The notes under the pieces were generated by a model. It did not search any database, had not been told where the DNA came from, and saw only the letters and a list, made by a program, of their open reading frames with translations. 64,000 nt of DNA from Thunnus maccoyii (Eukaryota; Chordata; Actinopteri; Scombriformes; Scombridae), in NCBI RefSeq assembly GCF_910596095.1, contig NC_056539.1, forward strand, positions 9,250,501 to 9,314,500. The letters are read 5' to 3'. This document shows positions 35,248 to 49,096 of the stretch, one piece after another; position 1 is the first letter of the stretch; each line of letters begins with the position of its first letter. The position numbers and the translations under genes are program-made.

Positions 35248-38200
35248 TCAGTCTACGGGGCATTTATTGATGCTCACAAGGCCAACCACCCTGGATCCTG
35301 TCTCAAATGCAACAGGCTTATCATCAACCTTCACATTTCGCAAGCAGCCAACAAATGGTGAGGACACAGGGCTTCCATTTTGCTTTGCTATCCCTGAAAC
35401 AAACAAGGAAAAGCAGAGAGCAGAAAAAGAAGACTCACATTAGGGTTGTTTCATAAATGCTGATATTTTTTTGAAAGATATTCTTTGAAGTGTTTGATGC
35501 TTTACCTCCAATGTAAAGTGAACCCTTGGTTGAGTGCAACTTAGAGGGGCCATCTCTCTGGTCAGACACGGAGTCCACCGTTAGTTTGATAACTTCATGT
35601 TTTTTTGACACTGAGGGATGAGGGACAACAGCGCTGGAATTTAAGATTCAGAGGTACACACCACTCATGTATGATTAAGTTTGTATAATGTCAGCATGCA
35701 TACCTGAAACCATGTGAAATTTTCCATCACAGAGGTTTTGAGGAGGAGTCACTTCAACACTAACAGCTCTATTACCATCATTCACTTCGACACCCACCTG
35801 GTAAAAGATTGAAGAGTCACAAAGCATGTTGTCGTGGTCATTTCATGCTGTTTTTCTTTTGAATCACTGCCTGATCAGCTGGCATCATGCATAACATCTA
35901 AGAGTGAAAGGTTACCTTGTTCTCCATTAAGAACACATTAAGGCTAGCCTTGTGACTTTGAACGTGGAAAAGAAGACCTGTCAGGCGTTGAGGACGCAGC
36001 TCGAAGGCCAACACAAAGTCAGAGCCAGCAGTAAAGTAATTATCTAGAAGAGGAAATATGCGTCATTAGATTTGGGGTCAGTGCTTGTTGTAACTTGAAT
36101 TGATATATTGACAACAGGGAAATAAAACAATACACCAGGAGCCATGCAATATAACATCAAACCTAAGATGATGTGACCGCCGCCAAAGTATGTCCCCATC
36201 ACATTGTGCTCATCGAGGCAGGGTAAAGCTTTGTGGCTTGCCTTAGGTTTCACAATAGCTTCCTCATTTATTTTGAAATTCCGTATACAGCCAATAATAC
36301 TGTCCGTGGGAATGTCATATATCTGAGTGAAAACGAGGAGAAGAGAAAATGGTCAATTTAAACGATGTGACATAGATGTTAAATAAAAAGTCATACAATG
36401 ATGAGGTTTGATACAGACGTGTGAGATTTTCCTTAGCGGATCACCTCCCAGATACACAGGGTTGTGCAGATCTAAAGCTGATCCCTCATTGTTGGGCAAA
36501 ACACCATCAGTCACACGGATTCCATCAACCAGCAGATGAAAATTACTGCTCTCCACACTGAACTCAATCTGCACACACACAAGCAAACTGTCAACACAAG
36601 TCTTCCGCCTAAAGACTTTAGCCAAACAGATTTTAGGTCGTTATCACTGTGATCTTCAGAAGACTGAAACAATACAATTGCACGTGTTGTGGGCACAGAA
36701 ATGTGGCGGCAAATGATAAATTACTTTGTGCCATTTCCCGTCGTTGCTCTTCTGTTTGTGGAAGATGATTCTCTCTTGCCCGAGGAACATCTTGACCTTG
36801 CCATTAGCCATGTATAGAGCCAGCAGGGGGATGACTCCTCTCCCTGACAAGTGGAGGATCAGCCCTTTGGACGACTTGGTCTTGACTTCTAGAGAGAAGT
36901 GAGGCCTGAGACACACAAGAGTACAACAGTGAGTTTTCTCTTTTACTATTTATGAATGAATGAATAGATGGGTGGATGGATGGATGGATGGATGGATGGA
37001 TGACTTACTTACAAAAGAATGAAGGGAGGTTTTTATAAGACTAGGAGGCAACACACCACTTGCTTAGTCTCTCATGTGGTGCAGGGAATCAAAATCCTCA
37101 AAGATTCAATTCCAAAGAAGAAAAAAGTCAATTCCTGCATGTCCAGACATGTCTTGAGAAAAGTCCTTGTGTCCAAAACATTGACACTTTTTTAAAATAA
37201 ATCAATGCAGAGGTGATGTGTGTGTGCGGGAATTGATTTTTTTCTTCTTTGGAATAGGTTTTTATAGGACACAATAGCGAAGGGGCAAACCAAAGCAAAA
37301 AGTATAAATAAGGCAGTTTAATAGTAAGAAATTACAACAGTTGGCTTCGTTGGTTAGTTTGGCGTGTTAGGCATTTTGGTTGACTTAGCTTGGCTCGTTA
37401 GCTGGGCCATATTAGTTAGTTTTCTTAGCTATGTCTTTCTGGGTGTTGGCCCAACACAAGTTAAGAATACAAAGAGGGTCCCAATCTGATGACCCTGTAG
37501 ACTTGTCTGCACTCCTACTTTTACACTCCTCATTTTTGTGGGGAAAAGTTTTTGATACCAGAGAAGGCAATTAGTGGCTATTTGGAAGACTGGTGGGACT
37601 AGATAAGCAGGGATGATGGCTGGAAAACTGAGCGGGTCATGGCATTCGGCTGAAACTGCCAGTCAAGCTATTTGGGCTAGCCATTGTAGGTCAGCCAAGG
37701 CAGATACAATGTATAGATATGAGGCCTCGTCAAGCCTCCAAGGATCTTCTCTTTGCTTAAGGTGACTCAAAGGCATTTTAATACATAAGTTTTGGGTTAT
37801 ACATCAGAGGGCTCTGTGGATTTATGATAGCACTGCCTGATACCCACCGCAAGGCCTAATGATAGGTCAAAACAATACTTAACATTAGTATGGGCTTCTA
37901 TAGGAATTCTCACTCAACTTCTGGCATATTTCACTGTGCTTACTAATAAATGTTCCCTTTCCTCAGGAGAGAGTATGGTATTTTAGTGTTTATACATAAC
38001 TACCATTACCTGTAATTAAGATCCTCTTGTGGAACGGTGTAATTGAGCCAGCTGTTTGCCTCAGAGAGCTGGTATCCACCACGGTGTGGTTGCTGGGGTC
38101 TACACTGGGTGCCTGCTGGGTCCTGAGTCTGACACACAGCAGAGATATTACCTGTGTTACTATTTAATTATAAAAGCAATAGGTGAATTATTGTGATGCT

Positions 38201-41200
38201 GTAGAAATAATGGCTTGTTGTGCTTACATGTTTGTGTTTGGATAGCATAGGTGCTGGTGAATGTCCAGTTTGTGGTGGAGAATCGAGACTGCACAGGCCA
38301 AGGATCTCATTTCCCATTTGGGACAAGCTTAGATCAGCAGGTATAATTCCCTGCTGAGACCTGTGTCAGATTAGAGATTTTTACAAAACATAAATTAATG
38401 TTATTGTAGGATAAAAGGACAAATATCGTCAATATTAGAACAGCTGTGCCATTAAAAAGATGTAAACAGATTTCGAATGAGTCCAAACCTTGAATAAAGG
38501 TTAGCGATGCAGCCTTCAAATGTTTTTCCGTTCAAGTTTTGATCCATCAGTCTGATATGGGGAGATTGTTCCTGAGTCACATTTACATTATCAATGCTGA
38601 GCTCCAACCTGAGAAATCATGACAGGTTTAGTAGTGTGTTGTATGTTTGGAAGAAAATATTGCACATTATGGGAGTGTGAGCCTTGTTACAACAACAATT
38701 ACCAGCACATTGTAATCAAGTAAAAGGTCCAAATATCAACAATAGGAGGACACATCTTACCCTGTTGGCCTCGTCGCTGCAGACAAGTAGTGCCAGCTCC
38801 CATCATTGTACCTTTTATCTGACTTCAAGGTATGATTATCACTACTAAATACTACATAGCCATCAGACAGGGACAGCTGAAAGTTGTTGACAGAGGTGGA
38901 GCCCTGTGGAAAATCAGAGAATAATAATAGAATCATCTTTAGCTTTTGATTCTCTTTCAAAGCTGGATCTGACACATGCTGGGTTTACCTGAGACCTGCT
39001 CCTGAGAATAGCACCATGTCTGTCTTTGCTCCTGAAGCCCAGAGAGATCGGCTGTTTGTTCCGGACAAACAGAGAATCAACAGACAGAGCTGAATATAAT
39101 GTAGCTGCACGAACACCCTACAGGAGCCAGAAACACACTAGTATTAAATACCTACATCTAAACGCTATTCTCTCAATAACTTGCTTTAAACATTTTCCTA
39201 ATGAATGTGACAGATGTCTTGAGGCAGTGAGAGCAGCCATGCATCTTGGTGATCTTTTTTTTTTTGGTAGTTTACCAGTAATGTGTGTGGACATCTATCA
39301 CTGACACCAATCGTCCTGTTGTACTTAATGGTATCCCCATTTAATCTCACTCGATCCACACATCCTCTCAGTGGTGGAGCTGTGATGTTATGTCTGAAAT
39401 CCAAAAGCATAAATAGAACATTCAAAGACTAATCTGATGAGTCAAAGCTGTGAATGCTGCATGTATCTGTTGTGTTTACCTCTGTCTGAGCTGTGCTGGT
39501 AGACCCCCAATGTAAAAACTACTATAGTTTGATCGAATGTGCTCTGTGTGGATATTTTGCTCATGTTGATATTGCACAGTAAATTTGTCTGCAATATAAA
39601 TTACAAAATATTTGTCCTGAGAAAGGAAACATACTTTCAGTTAAACGGACCAACAGCTTGCACTGCTACATGTTCCTTATGGAAAATTAACTAATTTTAG
39701 ATCATCTTACAAATAGAGACACTTTTTCAGCACTCTGAGCTCTGAGCTCTTGACCTGCTTGTTGTCCTTGAAGTTTCAGGAAGCCTTGCTCCACAAACAC
39801 ATAGAAAAAAGACTCCTGTAACTGATAAAACACAGTATCAGTCATGTACAGTATCAGTCAGTACCAAAGACACACACAGTGTAGCTCTCTTTTGTTTTTG
39901 CTGATAATATTTTTTTTAATCTATTTGTAAATGAATCAGTTGTAATCACTAAGTCTTTGACTGATGCTTCTGCAGATTTGTTTAACTCAAAAACATACTT
40001 CATTTTCGATGTAGAATAACAAGGCGTTGGTTTCTCGGCTGTTTGTGTGGAATTTCAACAGTATATTCTTGTTTGTGTTTGGCATCTTTATGATCGTCTT
40101 CATGCACGCCATGCGGTAACCAGTTCCCTCATAATAATCAGTCACCTCTAACCGGGGAATCCTAAACAGATAAAGAATTATTTGACCATTGCTAGTCATT
40201 GTAATAACAGTACTCTGTCAACATTGACAACTTTTTGAATGCTTACGTCACAGCACACTGTGTTGTATTCACATTGATGGCACGCTTGTAGTTGAACAGG
40301 CAAACAGGATTGTCATTGATGTAGGAGAGTTTCATGGCTCCCCTGTACTTGGGGTAACGCAGCTCCGCCGGAGGCTAAATGAGGGACAGAATAGACCAGA
40401 GATGAGTTCTTCTACCATAGTACAATGATTTCTCAAAGTTCTTGTTCTTTTCTGATTGTTAAAACTACAGTACTAGAGTACTTCCGTATGGAAGCCCATT
40501 AATACCATAAAAAGAACATGAAAAGCTAGGCATGATAAATAATAAAAATCAAAACTATGATTTACTAAGTCAAAATAATGAGCTAATGAATTCTGAATTG
40601 ACTCAAAATTATGTAATCAAGTAAAAAGAGAAGTTAAGTCAAGATTACAAGAAGCTGAGTCAGAATTATCACATAGAAAATTAGAATTTTAACATAATAC
40701 ACATAATTACAATACATAATTATTATATACTAAATTTTGAGATACTAAGGCAAAACTGTGCCATCCCAACTCAAATTAGTGACTTACTGAGTCCACATTT
40801 TGACTTACTATCTCACCATTTAGTAACACCAATCTCAAGTCAAAAATGATTATTTTTTTATTTGTCATCATGTCTAACCTTTCATACTTTTTTTTCTTTT
40901 CTTAGTGTACGTGGGCTTCCACAGTAATGACATTGTCTTTCAAGGAGAGGGGGGCTTGTTTACAAGTTTAGTGTTTGCACAAAAACAAGCAATTCCCACA
41001 AGTTATCAATACAGATTGATAAAGTCTTGGTTTCCTTGATGCCCCTTTAAACCACTTTTCTCTGTTTCAACCAGTGTGGAAATTGAAAATATGCAGGCAT
41101 AATGAAATAATAGCCAGTGACTAGTTACAGTAAAGTCTTCAGGGTAGCCGCCAACGTAGAAAACTAAGTTGTTTGGATCCAGGTCAAGAATGCCAGTCAT

Positions 41201-44200
41201 CGTGTTTGGAAGGTTACGTTTCAGAGGGAGGCTGACACGCTTCTGTGATGTGAAGTTCCGCGTAATGTTAACCTCAGCATCTTGGTAAACTCTGCAGGAA
41301 TTGTTGACACACAGAGATAATTAACACTTAACAGAGGAGGAAATGGTAAGTGAGGTACTTTCTCCAGAGAGACTTTCAGGTAGAAAATCCATGTTCATTG
41401 TTTAAACTTCAACATCATGTGTATGAAGTACCTGTAAAACATAACCCTGTCAAAGTCGAAGGATTTCACATTGGTAGTTGTTGTTATTTGACTGGTTTCC
41501 ACCTCATGGACAACTCCACCCAACTTGTAGACACAAATCAGCACATTGCGTCTGATAGCCATCCCAATGTAGTCTCCAGAAGCCTAAAAATGAGAGAGAA
41601 GCATGACAGATAATAAATGATAAAATGATAAATATTTAAAAAGATTCTGTCACTCAAAATAACTTCCTGCTGATAGTGCTTGACAGGTATGTATGCCAGC
41701 TGTATTTCTCTACTTAAAAGACAGATCTTTCATGATTTTGGTAGGAGTCACTCACATTCTTGTTGCCCAGGTAGAAAACAAAGAAGTTGGCATCTTTGTG
41801 TTTGCCCTGGCGTCGCTTTCGCCTGCGGTTAGCCTTGGAATGATTGTTTTGATGAAGATTGAGAAGCAGATCAACAGCTGTAAAAGCTTTTATGTCTTCA
41901 GGTTTTCTTGGAGGATGAAGCTCAATGTGACCCTTTCCATTGAAAGTGGTTGCTAAGGGGAGCTGTGCGAAGATCAGTCAGGGTCGAAGTATATTTGTAA
42001 AGATGGATTTGAAAAAAAAAAAACTATTAAAAATGCTATACTGGGTGGCAGCAGAAACAAGATGTGAACACAATACTACTAGTTGATTAAGGTGAATTGT
42101 TATCAAACATTTGGGTAATCATTAGCATTAGCAGTCATTAGCTCTCAGTGTGTTATTTGGGTCACCAGGTGAATGTAAGTACAATATTCACTCTCCTTTT
42201 AGCTCTGTTTTTGGTCTCCACCAGCTCCTGGGGGGAAAATGTCTGGCCCTTTAGTAGCTAAATGCATCACCAGCTAGATGCTAAAGTTGTCTGTCTGCTG
42301 TTTGTTGCAGAGCAGGTAACATACAGTGGATTATCAGAGATTTTTTTCACTAAAAACAGATGCCTGCTCCTATGAGAGCAGAACCAAAACAGTAAAAGTG
42401 CAGGATGAATAATCAAAACAATGAGCTAAAGGATGATAAAAGGCTCCACAGAGCTAAGGGGAACTGCAATAAGGTGATAAGTCTCCACGGGTTTGTCACC
42501 ACCAGCAACATATACAAGTAGTCATTTGATAATTTTTGATTTAATCAAAGCTGGCAGGCAAGAAACAAATTAAAATGAAATACTTTACCCTATTAACAAA
42601 AGTTCTTGTCTCCTCTATCAAATCCTTAATTTGTCTGATGGTTTCTGTCATGTTGGCACCAGGAGACAATTCCCTACTGAAAGCCTCAACTTGTGTGATG
42701 TTGTCACTCAACACGGAGAAGGATGCGTTTAAGCTCTCCACTGAAACAAAAGCAGAAAATGAACAAATTAAATGATAAAATTGTTCTTTTCAATGAATCA
42801 GTAGAAATAATAGAAGATGGTGTTTTATTTTATGACGATGGGTGTTTTTCACCTTAAAATACTTACATGCCAGGTCTGAATCATTTAATATGTCATCTAC
42901 ATTCAAACTGACATTGTGGAAAGTTATTCTCTCCAGTTCCTGGCTGATATTCTTCAGTCTTTCTGTTACATTACTGACAGTGTAGTTAGAAGCAGAGGCA
43001 GCTGTTTTTGCAGATTCTATAAGGACTTCGGAGTCATCTGAAATCAAACGAACAATATTATCTACTGTGATGCAGGTAAAGTGCGTAATCTGAAATGTCA
43101 AGTTAACCACCAACTTCTTTTGATCTTTTTGAGGTCATCACTGATTGTTGAGATGTCCATTCTCAGTGATTCTCCCTTTTCCTTTTGCTTATTCACACGG
43201 ACTTTGTGGGCATTCACTGTATGTGAAAGCACTGTTTCAAAGACAAAAAGTGGAAAATCTTAATTTTTGAGCATTCAAACTTAATATAATGTATCTAAAT
43301 TGTTACAAATGATGCTTTTTACACACTTTCAAGGTCAGTCTGAGTCTCGTTGGCTTCTGTTTGTAAATGGGACGAATTATCTTTGAGTCCTTCTGCCCTG
43401 TTGACCAGACCTCCCCCTTTCACATCCTAAATTATAGTAACAGAATCATATTAATATTTTGATAAACATTACTGTTACTAAACATTATGTTTTTTTCATC
43501 CAGCATTACTTTTAGTATCTGAGTTACCTTTAAGGCTTGCTCCGAAGCCTCGCTGGACTGATTTGCTGCCATCTCTGCCTTTTCCAAGGCATTTATGATG
43601 CCATTGTAAGCACCTGTACCCAGGACACTGTGCAGGTCAGTACTGTTGGTGGCATTATGAAGCACTCTGTAATAACACAGCATGGTGTATTAATGTCAAC
43701 ATATAGTCTGTGTCTATCCACTTTTTAAATTTCTTCTACTTCACATCATTGTCGGAAGAAGTATTCAGATCTTTTCCTGTTGTACTCTGTTTGATATACC
43801 AACATATTAATGTAAAAACAAGTATTACAAGTAAAAGTCCTGCGTTCAAAATCCAACTTAAGTAAAAATACTAATCAGCGAAATGTACTGAAAGTATGAA
43901 GTCTCCCCTGTAACTGATGTATTGTTATATATGACATTGTTAGTGTTAATACTGATGAATCAATACATAAGTAGCATTTCACTGTTGCAGCTGGTTGAGC
44001 TACTTTATATAAAGTTAGGTATTTTAGTCCAGTGGTTCCCAACCTACGGGCTGGGCCCCCTCAAAGACCACAAGGTAAATCTGTGCGGTCATAATACTAC
44101 TTCATAAATTTGTATTCTTTTTTTGGACCTTTCTCTAATATTTGCTTTCATTTATTGTTGTAATTGATACATTTACCTCTTTGTTGCTTGAACTGTTATT

Positions 44201-47200
44201 TAAATGAAACAATCTGAGAAGTCCAGAGGGTAAATGTCCTCTGGTTGGAACTATGCACAAAACAACTCAGATATCTGCTCAAATAGACACTATTTTCTGT
44301 TTTCCTTTAACCTTTCTTCTTAAAAGTTGTGAATCACTAGTTTAATCATGAACTATGAATTTTATTTCATCATCATCATGTTTTATGTAAACTCTTAATC
44401 TGAGAAGTAACCAGTAACTATAGCTATCAAATAAATGTAACAGAGTAAAAAATGCAATATTTCTTTCTTAAATGTAGTGGAGTAGAAGTAGAAAGTAGCA
44501 CAAAATAGAAATACTCAAGTAAAGCACAGTACATGAGGAAATGTTACTCACTGTTGAAATTCTGTTGCCAGTCTGTTGAGCTCCTCTGCATGCTCCTCAA
44601 CCTTGGTTATGTCCACCTTTGCCATAATTCGTTGGATGTGGTTTAACTTGTTAAAGAGCTTCAGCTTGGCACCATCTAGCTGAGCTGCATGATTTTCAAA
44701 TTCCTGCAATTTACATACATTAAACTCAATTTCCACAGTCCAAAACTTGGAGGAATCATTGTGGAAAAAGATGCATGCTTACTAATTTAATTTCCTCGAG
44801 CATTAAGAGGATGTCGGTTATATTCTTTAGCAGGTCTCTCGTCATTTCAGTCACAGGAAGGAGCGTGCTATTTTCTTTTTCCACCTGAGCTTGAAGATGC
44901 TGGCAAATAATTAATATTGAGAGGTGAAACCATCAGTAAGACACTACAAGTGTTCTTTTGTATATCAGAAATGTATGATACCACCAGTGACAGTTGCGTT
45001 TGACATTACCTGCAGATGTTGAAGGGTAGTACCACTCTTCAGGTTAAGGTCCTGTGTCCTGTGGACTGCATCCTCTGCGTGTGACATCCGCTCAGCCAGA
45101 TCCCTCAGAGAGGAGTCTGAAGCCATCAGAGAGGCTGCAGTCTGATTCAGTGCTGCCTCGTTGGTTGCCATATGAATGGTCATGATTATTAAGTCCAGTA
45201 CTGAGGAGAACACACAGATTCAGGATTTCACATGTTGAGACAATTTACTCTGTTACACTAATGTTTATATTAGTGTTGTATATGGTATTTATTGGATATC
45301 AGCCAATCAGTGCCATCTATCTCTGATATGATCAAGGTTCCTGAACCTTGGCTGTAGCCAGCTGCTGGTTAGCTTAGCTTAGCATAAAGAATGGAAACAA
45401 GGAAACAACTAACCTGGCTCTGTCCAAAAGTGATGAAATCCTCCTACCAGCACCTATAAAGCTCAATAATAAATACAATATATCTTGTTCGCTTACTGTA
45501 ATCTCTGCTGGCTATTTGGCAAGTCACAATGAGACGAGACATACGGAAGTCACTGCTCCCAGCCAAGATAAAATCAGGCAGATAAACCTGCCGTAACACT
45601 GCAACATGTCGTTTTTACAGTTTTTTTGTTCAGGTTAGACAAGTCTGATATAACTTATATAACATGTTAGTTATTAGGCGTTTAAGGTGGTTCAAGATTC
45701 AAGAAGTTTATTATTGTGTGCACAGTAAACACGAGCAGTTACACCATACAATGAAATTCCTACTCTGCTGGTCCACTCCTCACGAAAAAAAGAGTTAAAT
45801 TAAACTAATTTAAAAAAAAAACAGGTGCTGGTAGAGTCTTCTAACTTTGAGCCAGCCTAACTGTTTCCTTCTTTTTCCAGTCTTGATGCTAAGCTAAGCT
45901 AACCGTCTCCTGGCTGTAACTACATAATTAGTACACAGACACAGGACACTCTGCAAGAAAGCAACCAAGCATATTTGACAAAAGTTGAACTATTCCCTTA
46001 AAAAAATTTTCCCATGAATTTGTTAAAGAAAAACTTATGACAACTTGTCACTTTTAAAATGTGTATTGATAAAAGCTTTCAGAAACTCGTCCAAAGAAAA
46101 TAAGGGGGGTTTGTTTTCTCCCATCTATATTTTGATAATGATTATTAAAAATGAAATGTGGATGAAATTTAGTGCATAGATAGCTCCTGGTTTGGGAGTT
46201 CAAAATCAAAGAGATTTTTTGTTTTTATTTTACTGCCTTCGTGAGACGGTACAAAATTGGTTGCTTCCAAATTAGCTGTAAAACAGTGTTACATTTGTGT
46301 GTTTTTTCTTCAATACAAGAATTTCCGATTATTTTATATGTATTCGGAACATAATATCTTTGCCAGAGAGCAACCAATAAATAATTATGTAAAAATCTCT
46401 CACATTTGTGTGCCTCCTCTTGCTCGCTGCCAGCTTTGTCTCTCTGAGCAGCGCAGCCTCTCTCTCTCATTTCCCTTACGATGCGTTGAGCCTTCTCCAT
46501 CACTTTGTCATTTTCAGACACGGAATCTCCAGGTTTCACCGTAGTTGGCTTCTTTATCAAATCTGACAAAACACAATAACAGGAACACCGGTGCTGAGGC
46601 TCACTTTGACATAACCAAAGTGACTTTCCTGAACAAGTTTCACAAGGTCTTGGACACGAGAGGCAGAAAAGATCTACTGGCCAAAAATGTTAGCTGTTTT
46701 TTTATTAATTCTGTTCATGTGAGATTGATATTTCACACAGCTTTCCATAAAATTTGAAGAAAATCTCAAAGCCAACCTGCAGAACAGTGGTGTTACATCA
46801 CGCCGATGTAAACGCATGTATTCCTGTTTAACTGATATACCTTGTATTGTTGTAAGAAGAGCTTCCACTTCAGAGAGAAGATCCTCTGCTTTCAGGTTTC
46901 TTGCATTCACACTCTGCACAACAATCTCCAGATCTGATGAAGTTTTAAGTGTCTAGAAAGTTGATCATAATTTTGAAAACATTGTCAAGGCTTGTCATGT
47001 GTGTCCAAATCAGTCTCTGTAAATAAAACTCAGCAGCAGGGCTTAGATGACATCGTGAGCTATGAGTTTTACGGTTTGTCACTTTCTGACATACATTATC
47101 ATAGCATTTTATAAAAATGCCACCTGCAGTATTCAAATAATAATTTCTACTCACAAATCTGTTTATCAACAATTGCAATTATCCTCCTAAACTCCTGATA

Positions 47201-48992
47201 TAGTTTCAGGTTGATTAACTGAGGAAAATTTTCTCCAGGTACCTCGTTAATCAGTTGACTCAAGTCAACTCCGACAGCATTCACATCTGCTTCCAGCTGT
47301 TCAAGCTTTGGATCCAGATGTTTCACAGCAGTGCTGTATGTCCCAACCAAAATCTGCAAAACAGCAGAAATTGAGAAGTTCTCTGAGCATAGAGAAATGA
47401 TATATTACAGACATAACAGGTTTTGCGATCATTTTTTTAGACAAATAGCTTTTAAACATTTCTTCAAGTTTAGTTCATTGTGGCAAGTAACAGAAAATGT
47501 GACAACTTGGTGGCACTGATACATTCATGAACTGTACCTTGGTTTTAGAGATGTTTGCCTCCAGATTATTTAGCTTCAATAGTGAATCAGAGCCACGATT
47601 AATGTTCTGCAGCTGCCTCTTCAGCCGAGCCAGGACATCGTTCATCCTCTCCAAGTCGGCCAGTAAAGCATGAGTGCAGCTGTCACATTCTGTCAGTAAA
47701 TACAAGAAGAAGATTAAATACAAGATCTAGTTAGTTCTCAGTGTGAACCACAGGTTACTCTTCATGTGACATATTAATGTAAGAATAATTTTCAACAGAA
47801 ACTCACCATAGCTGTGATCACCACAGCTACTGTCGCCAGATGTGATGCACTCTGTTTAAGGGAAAGGATATTAAATACTAGTGACGTTAAGGACCAGTGT
47901 GTAGCATTTAGTGGCATCTAGTGGTGAGGTTGCAAATTGCAACCAACTGAATACACCACCATCTCCCCCTCCCCTTCCACACATGTACGAGAAACTACAG
48001 TGGCGGTTATGCCGATAACGCAAAAGGCCCTCTCTAGAGCCAGTGTTTGGTTTGTCCATTCTGGGCTACTATAGAAAATGGTAGTGCAGCATGCAAGGCT
48101 ACATGGAACAGGACCCTATAAAGGACTCATTCTAAAATAACAAAAACACAACGATTTTCATTTTCAAGGGATCATACACTAATTAAAACATACTTAAGAA
48201 TATTATATTCCATTTCTGCCAAGTCTGTTCCACCAGATGCCACTAAATTCTACACACTGCACCTTTAAGGAAACTGACTGATAAAGACATTCAGTATGTT
48301 AGGAAAACAGATTTGATATGTTTTTATATTTACCTGAACCTTTATTTCCCTGTATGTGTGTGAAAATTAATATTTACCTCCGGTCAGAGAATCACAAATG
48401 TTCAAGGTGCCATCCCAGCAGTTGCAGGGCTTGCAGTTGCCTCCATACACCAGTGGATTGCCGTAGTAACCAGATGCACATCTGAAATAGAGAGGAAGGT
48501 TTTTACACTTTTAACGACAGACCTACATACTAATATAATTCATGAGCCTTGCATTGAGCACTGGACAGTAGGGATTTGGTGCACTGATGACACTGTTAGG
48601 TGTCACTTCTTGAATAGTAAACAGACCTCTCACATCTGGTTCCGCTATAATTTGGTTTGCACAAACATTCAATCGCTCCTGAGCCGATGTCCATACAGGC
48701 CAACGCAAAACTAGGAAAGAAAAAATTCATATTGATGCAGGATAAAAAATCTGTTGAACTTGGTTGAGCTAAAACTGTTCTGTAGAGGCAGAGTAGGTAA
48801 TAAACAGACTGACTTGTTCCATACAGAAGGGCATGGACAGGCTTGACAGCCCCTGTTGAATGCGTTTCCATAGTAACCCTCTTTACATCGTTCACAGTGG
48901 TCCCCGGTGGTGCCAAGCTGACAGTTCTGGGAGTAATTTAGATGAAACAAAAATTTTTTGGTGTCTGGTTTTGCAATGTGCTCAGAAATGCC

Positions 48993-49036
<44 letters not shown>

Positions 49037-49045
49037 ATGCATGCG

Positions 49046-49096
<51 letters not shown>

